Assembly: GCA_026709415.1 (NCBI GenBank)
Contig: JAPOSZ010000030.1
Location: forward strand, 235,539-299,538
DNA: 64,000 nucleotides
Source: Flavobacteriaceae bacterium
GTDB lineage: Bacteria > Bacteroidota > Bacteroidia > Flavobacteriales > Flavobacteriaceae
Direction of reading: 5' to 3'
The position numbers and the translations under genes were made by a program. Positions within the stretch are counted from its first letter, which is position 1. Each line of letters starts with the position of its first letter. The notes under the pieces are model-generated. The model worked only from the letters and a program-made list of their open reading frames with translations, had not been told where the DNA came from and did not search any database. Positions 48,900 to 57,214 of this stretch are shown here, one piece after another.

Positions 48900-49724
48900 T
48901 TATACTGCCACTTTGGCTTTTATTGCAGGGTAGGGGTCGTAACCGATGAGTTCGAAATCTTCAAATTGAAATTTGAATAAATCATTGACATCAGGGTTTA
49001 TTTTCATCTGAGGAAGTTTTCGAGGTTTTCTGCTGAGTTGTAAATGAATCTGTTCCAGATGATTATTGTATATGTGAACATCTCCAAAAGTGTGGACGAA
49101 TTCTCCTGGTTGAAATCCACTGACTTGAGCCATCATCAAAGTCAATAACGCATAAGAAGAAATATTAAATGGGACCCCTAAAAACACATCAGCACTTCTT
49201 TGATATAATTGACAGGAAAGCTTACCATTCACAACATAAAATTGAAAAAAAGCGTGGCAAGGCGGTAGGGCTGCTTTATCATTGGCTACATTTTCTGAAA
49301 AACTCTTTGATGTATCAGGAAGCACATTAGGATTCCATGCGGTTACAAGCATTCTTCGGCTATCTGGATTCTCTTTCAATAGTTTTAAGATCTCTTTGAT
49401 TTGGTCAATACCATCTCCATTCCAGTTTCTCCATTGATAGCCGTATATGGGTCCCAAATCACCTTTTTCATCGGCCCATGCATCCCAAATTCGAACCCCA
49501 TTGGTTTTGAGATAATCAATATTCGTTTCCCCGTTTAAAAACCACAATAACTCGTGAATCACCGATTTTAAATGGATTTTTTTTGTTGTGACAATAGGAA
49601 ATGAAGACGCTAGATCAAAGCGCATCTGGTAACCAAAAACACTGATTGTTCCGGTCCCTGTTCGATCTAATTTTTCAGCACCATGATCCAAGATATGTTG
49701 TAATAAATCGAGATACTGTTTCAC
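48900..49724 (-). CDS. thyA: Thymidylate synthase
   Basis: 274 residues. [17 protein letters not shown] with the phosphate-binding Arg region, [11 protein letters not shown], the catalytic Cys in [12 protein letters not shown], the second arginine motif [20 protein letters not shown], and HIYNNHLEQ. It methylates dUMP to dTMP using methylene-tetrahydrofolate. It is slightly longer than the E. coli enzyme because of an insert before the active-site cysteine ([13 protein letters not shown]). Confidence 0.96.
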   Translation of the reverse strand: MKQYLDLLQHILDHGAEKLDRTGTGTISVFGYQMRFDLASSFPIVTTKKIHLKSVIHELLWFLNGETNIDYLKTNGVRIWDAWADEKGDLGPIYGYQWRNWNGDGIDQIKEILKLLKENPDSRRMLVTAWNPNVLPDTSKSFSENVANDKAALPPCHAFFQFYVVNGKLSCQLYQRSADVFLGVPFNISSYALLTLMMAQVSGFQPGEFVHTFGDVHIYNNHLEQIHLQLSRKPRKLPQMKINPDVNDLFKFQFEDFELIGYDPYPAIKAKVAV

Positions 49725-49950
49725 TTTGATGGTTTCAATGGGTTGGTTCTGTTTCAGCTTTACTCAACTCCCTAACTCCTATGGATTTGCTTGGTAGTTG
49801 GTATCGGTCGTTTTCTAGTTTTTTTAAACTGACTTTAGTATTTAATCTATCTATGGTATCTAAACTTAAGGCGTCTAATATGTTGGTAGAGGTTTCTAAA
49901 AAGCTCCTATAGGGCGTTGGTTATCATTTTTAGTGTTGGATATTTGAGTA

Positions 49951-50064
49951 CTAATTGATGGGTTGGATTGTAGATTTTCTAACCCCTAGTGGGATTACAC
50001 ATTTAGGTGAGCCTGGCTTATCGTCCCAAATGACCGTAACGGAGGGAAATGGGTTTGCTTTCAT
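49951..50064 (-). CDS. Possible small protein
   Basis: 37 residues beginning MKANPFPSVTVIWDDKPGSP. Not recognised. It lies in a 0.96-kb gap between thyA and the bifunctional nuclease that holds several very short minus-strand frames, including an ATG-less frame at about 49739-49905 reading ALSLDTIDRLNTKVSLKKLE. Low confidence; could be debris of a mobile element. Confidence 0.25.
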   Translation of the reverse strand: MKANPFPSVTVIWDDKPGSPKCVIPLGVRKSTIQPIN

Positions 50065-50202
50065 TTTGATTATTGTTTTATGTTCGTATCTCACATTCAT
50101 TTTTTCAACAGTAATGATGCTATGTTGGTTATGATTTGTTTGTAAATAAGGTTACTACAGCTCCTATGATAGATAATATAGTTGTACTCCCTACTCCTAT
50201 AA

Positions 50203-50349
50203 TCATTTAACATTATTAGCCGTGTTATTAACCTTATCATTCATTCCCTTTACCTCCTCTTCTATATCATCTAAACGTTTGGTTATCCCCTTGTTCGTTT
50301 CATTAATAGCGTCTAATAGCTGTTTATTGGTTACCCTTTGTTGGTTCAT
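50203..50349 (-). CDS. Small coiled-coil protein
   Basis: 48 residues beginning MNQQRVTNKQLLDAINETNK, with heptad-like charge pattern (RLDDIEEEVKGMNDKV). Similar in kind to the 68-residue coiled-coil protein at 53227-53433. Small phage or plasmid proteins often look like this; no function assigned. Confidence 0.4.
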   Translation of the reverse strand: MNQQRVTNKQLLDAINETNKGITKRLDDIEEEVKGMNDKVNNTANNVK

Positions 50350-50498
50350 TGTTTTTTATTTCATTTGGTTTTTATCGTATCTACTATGTTAGCGTTATAT
50401 CTGTTATGTCAGCATGTATGTCTTCTATAACATTTCTACTATCCCTCAAGTTCGTGAATTTTATCACTTAGTTTGCTAAAATAGGACAGTTTGTTTTT

Positions 50499-50615
50499 TT
50501 ACTCTACTATTTTGGTCCTTATCATACCAAACCTTTCATTATGAGATTTGATAAGATTTGTTATCGAGCCTTTTAAGTCCTCTATTCTTGTTTTGTGGCG
50601 TTTTTGGTAATCCAT
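50499..50615 (-). CDS. Possible very small basic protein
   Basis: 38 residues beginning MDYQKRHKTRIEDLKGSITN. Helical and basic, in the same gap as the coiled-coil peptide and on the same strand. Weak evidence: only the shared strand and helical pattern. Confidence 0.25.
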   Translation of the reverse strand: MDYQKRHKTRIEDLKGSITNLIKSHNERFGMIRTKIVE

Positions 50616-50687
50616 TGTTTTCTAATGAGTTTTTCTTTTGATACAGTTAATAATTGAACGACAAACACAAATGAACCTTTAACAAAT

Positions 50688-51314
50688 CTAAGATTTAGAA
50701 GATTGACGTATGTTTATTTCATCACGAATGTGGGCAGCAATTTCGTATTTTTCTAGTTTCACTACATAATTTAATGCTTCATCTAATTCTTTTTCAGCTA
50801 ACTCTTGAAGTATTCTAGCTATTTCTTCCTTCGTTAAATTTTCGTCAATAATTATTTTTTTCCAATCAGTCTCTTTAGGAGACTCTTTGATGGTCAAATT
50901 AATTTTGATGTTTGTAGCGCCTGCATTTTTTAAGACGGATTTTGACGCATAGATAGGAGCTTTAAAACGGAGTGCTATAGCCACGGCATCAGATGTTCTA
51001 GCATCGATTACTTTTTCAGTTTTTCCTTGTTGGCAGTGTAGTGAAGCAAAAAACACGCCTTCTTTTAAATCACTGATAACTACCTTATTGACTTTTATTT
51101 CAAAAGAATCAGAAAAAATTTTAAAAAGATCATGAGAAAGAGGTCTTGGCGGCTTAATCTTTTCTTCTAAACTCAGTGCTATGGATTGAGCTTCGAATCC
51201 TCCAATGACCACGGGCATCTGTTTGTCTCCATCTTCTTCTGCTAAGATCATCAAAAAAGCAGAAGCTTGAAATTCACTGTAAATTCCCTCAACTACTAAT
51301 TTGACTAAATCCAT
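50688..51314 (-). CDS. Bifunctional nuclease family protein (DUF151)
   Basis: 208 residues. The N-terminal domain is DUF151: LMILAEEDGDKQMPVVIGGF, then EAQSIALSLE, and DARTSDAVAIALRFKAPIYA, the conserved acidic/serine core. The C-terminal 50 residues (EEIARILQELAEKELDEALN, then YEIAAHIRDEINIR) form a UVR-like helical hairpin. Bacteroidota commonly have this BFN-UVR architecture. In vitro RNase and DNase activity is reported for plant relatives; the bacterial role is unclear. Confidence 0.85.
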   Translation of the reverse strand: MDLVKLVVEGIYSEFQASAFLMILAEEDGDKQMPVVIGGFEAQSIALSLEEKIKPPRPLSHDLFKIFSDSFEIKVNKVVISDLKEGVFFASLHCQQGKTEKVIDARTSDAVAIALRFKAPIYASKSVLKNAGATNIKINLTIKESPKETDWKKIIIDENLTKEEIARILQELAEKELDEALNYVVKLEKYEIAAHIRDEINIRQSSKS

Positions 51315-51688
51315 AGAAACGTTTTAAATGCAAAATAAAATTAATTGAAATTCAATTAATCTTTATCAGAAATTAAAATATTCTTCAAATTGAAATATGG
51401 CTATGATCAAAGTGAAAGTATAGCTCGCTTTAATGAAACTTTATTTGTATATGGAACGTTTGAATGTTTCAGCTGGATGGAGTCATAGGTGCTAATTTCA
51501 CTCAGAAAACCTAATCTGAGTCAAATGACGGACCTTCTTTTCTTCTTGATTTTTTTTGAAAAAGATAGATTAATCTGTAGGATTGTAAAAGTGAACTAAT
51601 TGCCAATAAATTAGATATTTCGTGAAAGAAAATGGAACTTATCAATTGTATCATGGCGTATTCACCATCAGAGCACGAACTAAGAATA
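51315..51688. other. Intergenic, no gene seen
   Basis: About 370 AT-rich bases upstream of the bifunctional nuclease. No frame, RNA gene or hairpin convinces me. It ends at the short repeat at 51689. Confidence 0.35.
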
Positions 51689-51714
51689 GGGGATTATATA
51701 CTTAAGTGCCAAAA
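51689..51714 (+). repeat. Short dispersed repeat, copy a
   Basis: GGGGATTATATACTTAAGTG followed by CCAAAA. The same 26 bases occur at 61771-61796, 24 of them at 53932-53955, and an inverted variant at 54712-54730. This copy lies 24 bases past the stop of the broken AbiEii-like gene. Confidence 0.75.
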
Positions 51715-51738
51715 GGCATACAAAATGACTCCTCTCTA

Positions 51739-52562
51739 CTAATACCCATAGCCATATTCATCTTGTTGTTTTTGAGAAGACACATCCTTTTTTGGGGTTT
51801 TTATATTGAATAGATCTTGAGGGTACCGATCATTTTGATAAATGACTTGTCTGGCTTTTTGAATCCAACTTTTTTCGGAAGCCTCCCAAGTCCTTCCTCG
51901 AATGGGTTGGATGGTTTGTTGTCTTAATTGATGATCATATTCGCCAGGATATAATTCGATGTAGGATAGTAACAATTTAGTTCGTTGAGTCGGATACCCT
52001 AAAAGGTTTTTCTCAAAAATAGAATCGTATTGAGGATAAGGGTATTGTTTCAATTTAGTTTCTAAATGAGCCATCAAATCCATCAATGGTATTTGATCGG
52101 TGATATGATCCAAATCATAAAAATCTTTTTTATGAACACGACCACCTAATACGATCAATTTTTGAACACCAACGTCTTTTAATGATAACAACGAGATATT
52201 GTTTTTCGTTTCTAAAGGATTTAATCGTTGAACATTATCAATAATATCTACTTTAATTTTTTTCCATCCGATAGGGGATACATTAATTTACTACTTCCGA
52301 ATTTTTCATTGTTATTTTGAAAATGATAATCATATTGTTTTGGATCAATTTTTATAACATCAATTAATTCTTCTCGGATCATGGTGTAGCCTTTATCACC
52401 AATGATTTGATTGGTAAACAAATCAATATCTACCGATACGCGATGTTCTAATCGTAAGGCGATATTCGTTCCGCCAGCCAAACCAAATCCGAATCTTTTT
52501 AATGTTTCTAATTGTTGTAACGTTTCAATCGTTTCTTTTAATGCATCACTAACTGCTTTCAT
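51739..52562 (-). pseudogene. AbiEii-type nucleotidyltransferase toxin, frameshifted
   Basis: The first half (52562-52248) has FGFGLAGGTNIALRLEHRVS followed by VDIDLFTNQ, the GG(T/S)x9DxD-type catalytic site of the AbiEii/DUF1814 family. The frame ends SDGKKLK at an A-run at about 52257-52263. One base shifted, it continues KKIKVDIIDNVQRLNPLETK, then LSLKDVGVQKLIVLGGRVHK KDFYDL, to the stop at 51739. One indel thus splits an otherwise complete gene of about 274 codons. The A-run makes sequencing error or phase variation possible. Its DUF6922 neighbour upstream is also broken. Confidence 0.72.
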
Positions 52563-52578
52563 TCAAAATGTGGTTTGA

Positions 52579-52877
52579 TTAGGATGGCGTCAATCTTGAA
52601 AACAATGGTTTTTGATACCGTTGGCAAACGGTTATTAACGTATGATCAAAAAGTAATTCTGTTGTTTTCTCTAAGACATCATAAATTATTTCTGGAGAAT
52701 AGTATTGTTCTAAAAGCAATATATTTTTTTCAAAATCGATCGGATGACTCTGGGAATGATGAGTTCTTTGGCTTCTAAGGTTAAATGATCGGTTCGATAA
52801 TCCCAGATATGATGTTTTTCAAAAACATCATCATATTTAATTTGAGAAAGACTTTGGTTTTTTTTCATTGATTTCAT
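52579..52877 (-). pseudogene. DUF6922-like protein, frameshifted
   Basis: From ATG 52877, MKSMKKNQSLSQIKYDDVFE then HHIWDYRTDHLTLEAKELII and PRVIRSILKKI, then a frame change to LLLEQYYSPEIIYDVLEKTT with a C-terminus ending FSRLTPS. This follows the DUF6922 outline (FWDxd...iiERVl...LxxyYgxexI). Such proteins are the usual upstream partner of AbiEii-type nucleotidyltransferase toxins, and the gene stops 17 bases before that gene. Both members of the pair are broken. Confidence 0.5.
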
Positions 52878-53062
52878 TTTCGATGATGTTTCAATACTTC
52901 AGATCGTTGTAAGCTATCGTTATCAACGTAAATTGGCTGTTCATCATTTAGAATATATGCCTTTTAAGATGGTTTGAAAGCAGGTAATGATTCCATTTTT
53001 ACAAAATGAGCTTGTTTATTTAATTTTTTTCTGAGGTATCCCACAAAGTCACGAAATCCCAT
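52874..53062 (-). pseudogene. Short remnant upstream of the DUF6922-like gene
   Basis: MGFRDFVGYLRKKLNKQAHF opens a frame with a TAA after 32 codons, then YILNDEQPIYVDNDSLQRSE to a TGA overlapping the next ATG (ATGA). No family recognised. The overlap suggests it was once the first gene of this three-gene toxin-antitoxin operon. Confidence 0.35.
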
Positions 53063-53226
53063 TTTCCAAATTTATTTTAGCCAGTGGTTACGAGAGGATA
53101 TAATTCCCTAAGAATAATAGCAACTTTGAGTTTTAAATATATCCAAAGAATTTAGCGATTAGTCCACCTCCAATGATAATAGCACTTCCAATTCTGATAA
53201 CCCACTTAATATTGGTGCTATTATTA

Positions 53227-53433
53227 TCAATTCTTTTTGTCCATAGAATTTAAGTCTACTCGCATTTTATCAAACTTGATTTCCAGTCCATCAATTCGCT
53301 TTTCCAGATGACTGAATTTATCATCAATATGACGGAATCGATCATCAAGATGACCGAATTTATCATCAATTTTGTTAGATAAGGGTTCTAATAAATCCGT
53401 GATATCTTGTATCGTTGCTACTTTATCGCTCAT
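53227..53433 (-). CDS. Small coiled-coil protein
   Basis: 68 residues beginning MSDKVATIQDITDLLEPLSN. The middle has repeated units of the type KIDDKFGHLDDRFRHIDDKF, which form a regular coiled coil. Such peptides are found across Bacteroidota and phages; no function is established. The remaining sequence around it is non-coding. Confidence 0.5.
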   Translation of the reverse strand: MSDKVATIQDITDLLEPLSNKIDDKFGHLDDRFRHIDDKFSHLEKRIDGLEIKFDKMRVDLNSMDKKN

Positions 53434-53598
53434 ATTATTTCGTTAGTAATCATTATTGTTAATGATTTCGTCACCTCTTGGAATAAGGATTGATAAAGAT
53501 AACACATTTCTAACAATAAAATAGGGAAAAACTCTTTCCTAATGGTGACGCTATGTTTATAAAAACTCAATGGCTGTATTCAAAAATTCAAAAAGGTT

Positions 53599-53870
53599 AT
53601 GAAACGGTTAGAATGGAGGACTCCCGAATTTTTAAACCACAATCTAAGTGACATCAAGGCTAGCAAAAAACATACTGCAAAATTGAAAGCCATTGTGGCT
53701 ATCGATGCGATTCAAGAACGTGGAACTTTAAAAGAAATGTCTGTTCACTATGACGTGTCTCAGGCGATGATTTCCAAATGGAAGTGCATTGGTTTGATTG
53801 CCAGAATGGTTTGAGAACAAGGCAAAAAAATAAAAGAGCCTCAAAAAGTCTCAGCAGAAAACGTTATGCT
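53599..53870 (+). mobile_element. Remnant of an IS3-type OrfA
   Basis: ATG 53599 gives 71 residues. LSDIKASKKHTAKLKAIVAI, then LKEMSVHYDVSQAMISKWK, is the helix-turn-helix N-terminus of IS3/IS911-type OrfA. A frame change then leads to NKAKK-like debris and stops by 53870. No OrfB follows. Confidence 0.55.
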
Positions 53871-53883
53871 ATAGAAAAAACAT

Positions 53884-53910
53884 GAGCCAAATAACGACTT
53901 TATTTGGCTC
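53884..53910. terminator. Perfect hairpin, terminator-like
   Basis: GAGCCAAATA (53884-53893) and TATTTGGCTC (53901-53910) form a 10-bp perfect stem with a 7-base loop. The left arm is repeated at 54738-54747 on the far side of the MntA/HepT remnants, so the hairpin may be an element end rather than a terminator. Confidence 0.45.
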
Positions 53911-53931
53911 GAAAACCCCCTTATATTTGGA

Positions 53932-53955
53932 GGATTATATACTTAAGTGCCAAAA
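53932..53955 (+). repeat. Short dispersed repeat, copy b
   Basis: GGATTATATACTTAAGTGCC followed by AAAA, matching copies a and c. It lies just downstream of the HepT-like pseudogene stop (53963, minus strand) and faces copy d across the toxin-antitoxin pair. Confidence 0.75.
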
Positions 53956-53962
53956 ATAGAGG

Positions 53963-54368
53963 TCATCGTTTTGGAGATGTGTTTGGAATCAAACCTTTTT
54001 GCAATTTTTTAATAAAAGCTTTGAAAAGAGGGATTTCTCGATCCAAACGAGGAATATCTGCTATGACCGTTAGCCATAAGGTATCGATATGTAATTGAAA
54101 ATATTCATGGGCAATATATGTTCTTAATTTGATGACTTTAGCCCATTCAATCGTAGGATATAGACTCCTAATATCCCTCATGAATTTTTTGTATTTGATA
54201 GATACTTTCTTGAATACAGTAAATGGCGTGAATGCAAGCAAATTGTGTTTTGAGATCATTGACAAAAGATTCCTTATCCAAATGATGAATGATAAGGTAG
54301 AAATTCTGAATGGAATTTTCAATATGCGATAGTTGCTCCTATATTTTTTCTATCTCTTTTTTGGTCAT
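53963..54368 (-). pseudogene. HepT-like HEPN toxin, broken
   Basis: From ATG 54368 the frame reads MTKKEIEKI, TAG, EQLSHIENSIQNFYLIIHHL, a second TAG after KIHEGY, and after a frame change IEWAKVIKLRTYIAHEYFQL with HIDTLWLTVIADIPRLDREI. RTYIAHEY is the Rx4HxY motif of HepT, including the tyrosine that MntA AMPylates. Two stops and a frameshift make it a pseudogene. The start overlaps the MntA-like stop by 4 bases, keeping the standard gene order. Confidence 0.65.
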
Positions 54369-54631
54369 CGAAAAAAACGAGTTTGTTGAAGCAGTTTTTC
54401 TCGATGCGGTAGGAAAATCGCATCGTAATGAATCATATGAATCGTTTTGTTGAAATAAGTTTCTAGTGGTAAGACAGCGTCCATTAATTGAAAGTAACTG
54501 ATTGATTTTTTAAAATCATAAACAATGGAAAGATCATGGTCGTTTCGTTGAAAAGAGGTGATACCTAATTTCTTAGGCTCAAAAGGAGTCATTAATTGGA
54601 TAATGTATTGCTCTTCTTCGGGCGTTATCAT
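54365..54631 (-). pseudogene. MntA-like nucleotidyltransferase lacking its active-site core
   Basis: 88 residues in one open frame, beginning MITPEEEQYIIQLMTPFEPK. The usual KIGIFGSFARNE...SDIDLLYDF is reduced to KLGITSFQRNDHDLSIVYDF, removing the Gly-Ser pair and both Asp ligands. The end DAIFLPHREKLLQQTRFF follows the family. Since the frame is otherwise open it may still be translated, but it should not AMPylate. Coupled to the broken HepT gene downstream. Confidence 0.6.
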
Positions 54632-54711
54632 ACCTCGAAGATAATCATTTTAGAATCATCACCAAAAAATAATAATATTTAGTGATGGATAATGACAGGA
54701 TGGCTTTTCTT

Positions 54712-54730
54712 ACTTAAGTATATAAGCCCC
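54712..54730 (-). repeat. Short dispersed repeat, inverted copy d
   Basis: ACTTAAGTATATAAGCCCC; its reverse complement differs at one base from the start of copies a and c. Together with copy b it frames the MntA/HepT remnants as an inverted pair, about 0.8 kb apart. Confidence 0.65.
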
Positions 54731-54755
54731 TATATTTGAGCCAAATAGTAATCGA

Positions 54756-55859
54756 ATGTTGTATAATTGGGAATTAGATGATTGGCTAGATTTTAAGTAT
54801 GATCTTTCATCAATCACTCCCTTGATCTATCAATTTATGGAATCAACGGGTCGGGTTTCTGGAATGGTTGAAGGATTTTCGAAAAGAGATAAAATAGAAA
54901 CGATCATCGATATGATGGTTAACGAGGCCATGAAAACATCAGAAATTGAAGATGAACACCTCCATGAGGATAGTGTAAGAAAATCAGTCATGAAAAATCT
55001 AGGCTTTGAAGTGGATGAAAAAAGTATAAGAGATGTTCGAGCCATAGGTATGGTTGAGGTCATGAATCAAGTTCGTAAAGATTTTAATAAACGATTGACA
55101 AAACAAACGTTATTCAATTGGCATCAAGCAGTCATGAAGGGAAAAGAAGGAGAGATGAAAGTTGGTTTTTGGAGAAAGAGTAAAATCCCTGTGCAAATCA
55201 TTTCAGGTCCTGAGTATAAAAGGGTTGTTCATTTTGAGGCTCCTCCATCTGTAAATGTGCCAAAAGAAATGGGACGGTTTATCAAATGATATAACGATTC
55301 GCGAAAAACAATGGCTATCCCATTAGTTCGATCCGCAATGGCACATCTTTATTTTGAATCGATCCATCCTTTTCAAGATGGAAACGGAAGAATAGGTCGT
55401 GCCCTTTCAGAAAAAGCGATTTCACAAGATATGGGCTATCCTTTATTGTTAAATCTATCCAAAACCATTCAAGAAAATAGAAAACAGTACTACGATTATC
55501 TCAAAAGAGCACAAAGAACAAACGAAATAACAGAATGGATGCACTATTTCATTAAGACCATTCACCTTTCTCAAATGGAAACAAAACATAGCATTGAATT
55601 CACTCTAAAAAAAACCAAATTTTTTGATTTGTGGAAAAATCAGTTAAATGATCGACAAACAAAAGTGATTAACAGAATATTCAAAGAAGGTCCAAAAGGA
55701 TTTAAAGGGGGGATGAATATCAGAAAATATATGGGAATCACGAAAACTTCCAGAGCGGCGGCTAAGCGAGATTTACAAGATTTGAATCGAAAAGGGATTC
55801 TAATGATGCAACGCGGCGGAAGAAGTACTCATTATCTTTTACAATTAGAACAACTTTAA
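54756..55859 (+). pseudogene. Fic family protein (DUF4172-Fic), interrupted by one TGA
   Basis: ATG 54756 opens MLYNWELDDWLDFKYDLSSI, a DUF4172 N-terminal domain, with KTSEIEDEHL where the inhibitory motif (S/T)xxxE(G/N) normally reads EG. After GRFIK a TGA (55287-55289) stands where TGG (Trp) is expected. The same frame then continues YNDSRKTMAIPLVRSAMAHL with the active site HPFQDGNGRIGRAL and a C-terminal winged helix (TKTSRAAAKRDLQDLNRKGI). One G-to-A change explains the break. The full length would be 367 codons, normal for the family. Confidence 0.78.
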
Positions 55860-56173
55860 AGTTAAACTTTATAGTGTGATTTTTAAAATCACCTGCTAAT
55901 TTATTGCTTGAGACGATTATTCGAGCAAATTCGAATGGTCATGAAGAATCAATGAATAAACCATTTCAATGATCTGGAAATGTTCGTGATCTTTTGCTTT
56001 ATGGGGTCTTCAATATTAAGAATCATTGGATTCTAGTCGTTGTGTGATCACTTGATTCAAATCAATTAGATTTCGTATGTAGATTGCCTCAGTTCATATG
56101 TCCATTAGGTTAAGTATAACAAGGACTACTGTTCTGTGGACTGGAATTGATTAACTTTGGATGCTTTTTTGTA
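55860..56173. other. Intergenic, no gene seen
   Basis: About 310 bases between the Fic pseudogene and pdhB. No open frame or RNA gene recognised; it must contain the pdhB promoter. Confidence 0.35.
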
Positions 56174-57151
56174 ATGCGAACGATTCAATTTAGAGAGGCC
56201 ATTTGTGAGGCTATGACTGAAGAAATGCGAAGAGATGAAACGGTCTATTTGATGGGTGAAGAAGTGGCCGAATACAATGGGGCTTATAAGGCATCCAAAG
56301 GAATGTTGGATGAATTCGGTGAGCGAAGAGTTATTGATACCCCCATTTCTGAAGCGGGATTTGCAGGAGTTGGTGTGGGATCCACCATGACAGGTAATCG
56401 CCCCATTATTGAATTCATGACTTTCAATTTTGCACTGGTAGGTATCGATCAAATCATCAATAATGCGGCTAAAATTCGTCAGATGTCGGGAGGTCAGTTT
56501 CCTTGTCCCATTGTTTTTCGAGGACCAACGGCTTCGGCAGGGCAATTAGCAGCAACCCATTCACAGGCTTTTGAAAGTTGGTATGCCAATTGTCCCGGAC
56601 TCAAAGTCATTGTCCCTTCCAATCCCTATGATGCCAAAGGATTGCTTAAAAGCGCCATCCGAGATGATGATCCAGTGATCTTTATGGAATCGGAACAGAT
56701 GTATGGTGATAAAGGAGAAGTCCCAGAAGGAGAATACTTGATTCCCATAGGTCTTGCTGATGTGGTTCGTCAAGGAAAAGATGTCACTGTGGTATCGTTT
56801 GGTAAAATTTTCAAAGAAGCTAAAAAAGCGGTACAACAACTAGAAAAAGAGGGGATTGACTGTGAACTAATCGATTTACGAACGGTAAGACCACTAGACT
56901 ATCAAACCATCTTTGATTCAGTAAAAAAAACCAATCGACTCGTCATATTGGAAGAAGCTTGGCCACTAGGGAATATATCAACTGAAATCACCTTTCAAGT
57001 TCAAAATCAACTCTTTGACTATTTGGATGCACCAATTGAAAAAATCAATACCGCGGACACTCCCGCTCCATTTTCTCCTATCCTATTGGCTGAATGGTTG
57101 CCCAATAGTGAGGATGTCATGAAAGCCGTCAAAAAAGTACTGTACATCTAG
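56174..57151 (+). CDS. pdhB: Pyruvate dehydrogenase E1 component, beta subunit
   Basis: 325 residues from ATG 56174. The earlier in-frame codon at 56147 would add nine residues not found in the family, which starts MRTIQFREAI. It has YLMGEEVAEYNGAYKASKGM, DTPISEAGFAGVGVGSTMTG, and the thiamine-diphosphate domain QMSGGQFPCPIVFRGPTASA. The C-terminal domain has DLRTVRPLDYQTIFDSVKKT and VILEEAWPLGN. With the alpha subunit (not in the window) it decarboxylates pyruvate in the PDH complex. Confidence 0.94.
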   Translation: MRTIQFREAICEAMTEEMRRDETVYLMGEEVAEYNGAYKASKGMLDEFGERRVIDTPISEAGFAGVGVGSTMTGNRPIIEFMTFNFALVGIDQIINNAAKIRQMSGGQFPCPIVFRGPTASAGQLAATHSQAFESWYANCPGLKVIVPSNPYDAKGLLKSAIRDDDPVIFMESEQMYGDKGEVPEGEYLIPIGLADVVRQGKDVTVVSFGKIFKEAKKAVQQLEKEGIDCELIDLRTVRPLDYQTIFDSVKKTNRLVILEEAWPLGNISTEITFQVQNQLFDYLDAPIEKINTADTPAPFSPILLAEWLPNSEDVMKAVKKVLYI

Positions 57152-57188
57152 TCAGCCATTCTCAAAATGGCATAGAGGGTAAATTGGT

Positions 57189-57196
57189 ATTTTTGA
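57189..57196 (+). promoter_or_regulatory. Possible -7 box before hppA
   Basis: TATTTTTG fits TAnnTTTG and lies 19 bases before the ATG at 57215. It sits inside an imperfect GAGGGT...ACCCTC inverted repeat (57174-57202), which could instead be a terminator for pdhB. Pattern match only. Confidence 0.3.
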
Positions 57197-57214
57197 CCCT
57201 CAAAACAAACCATA

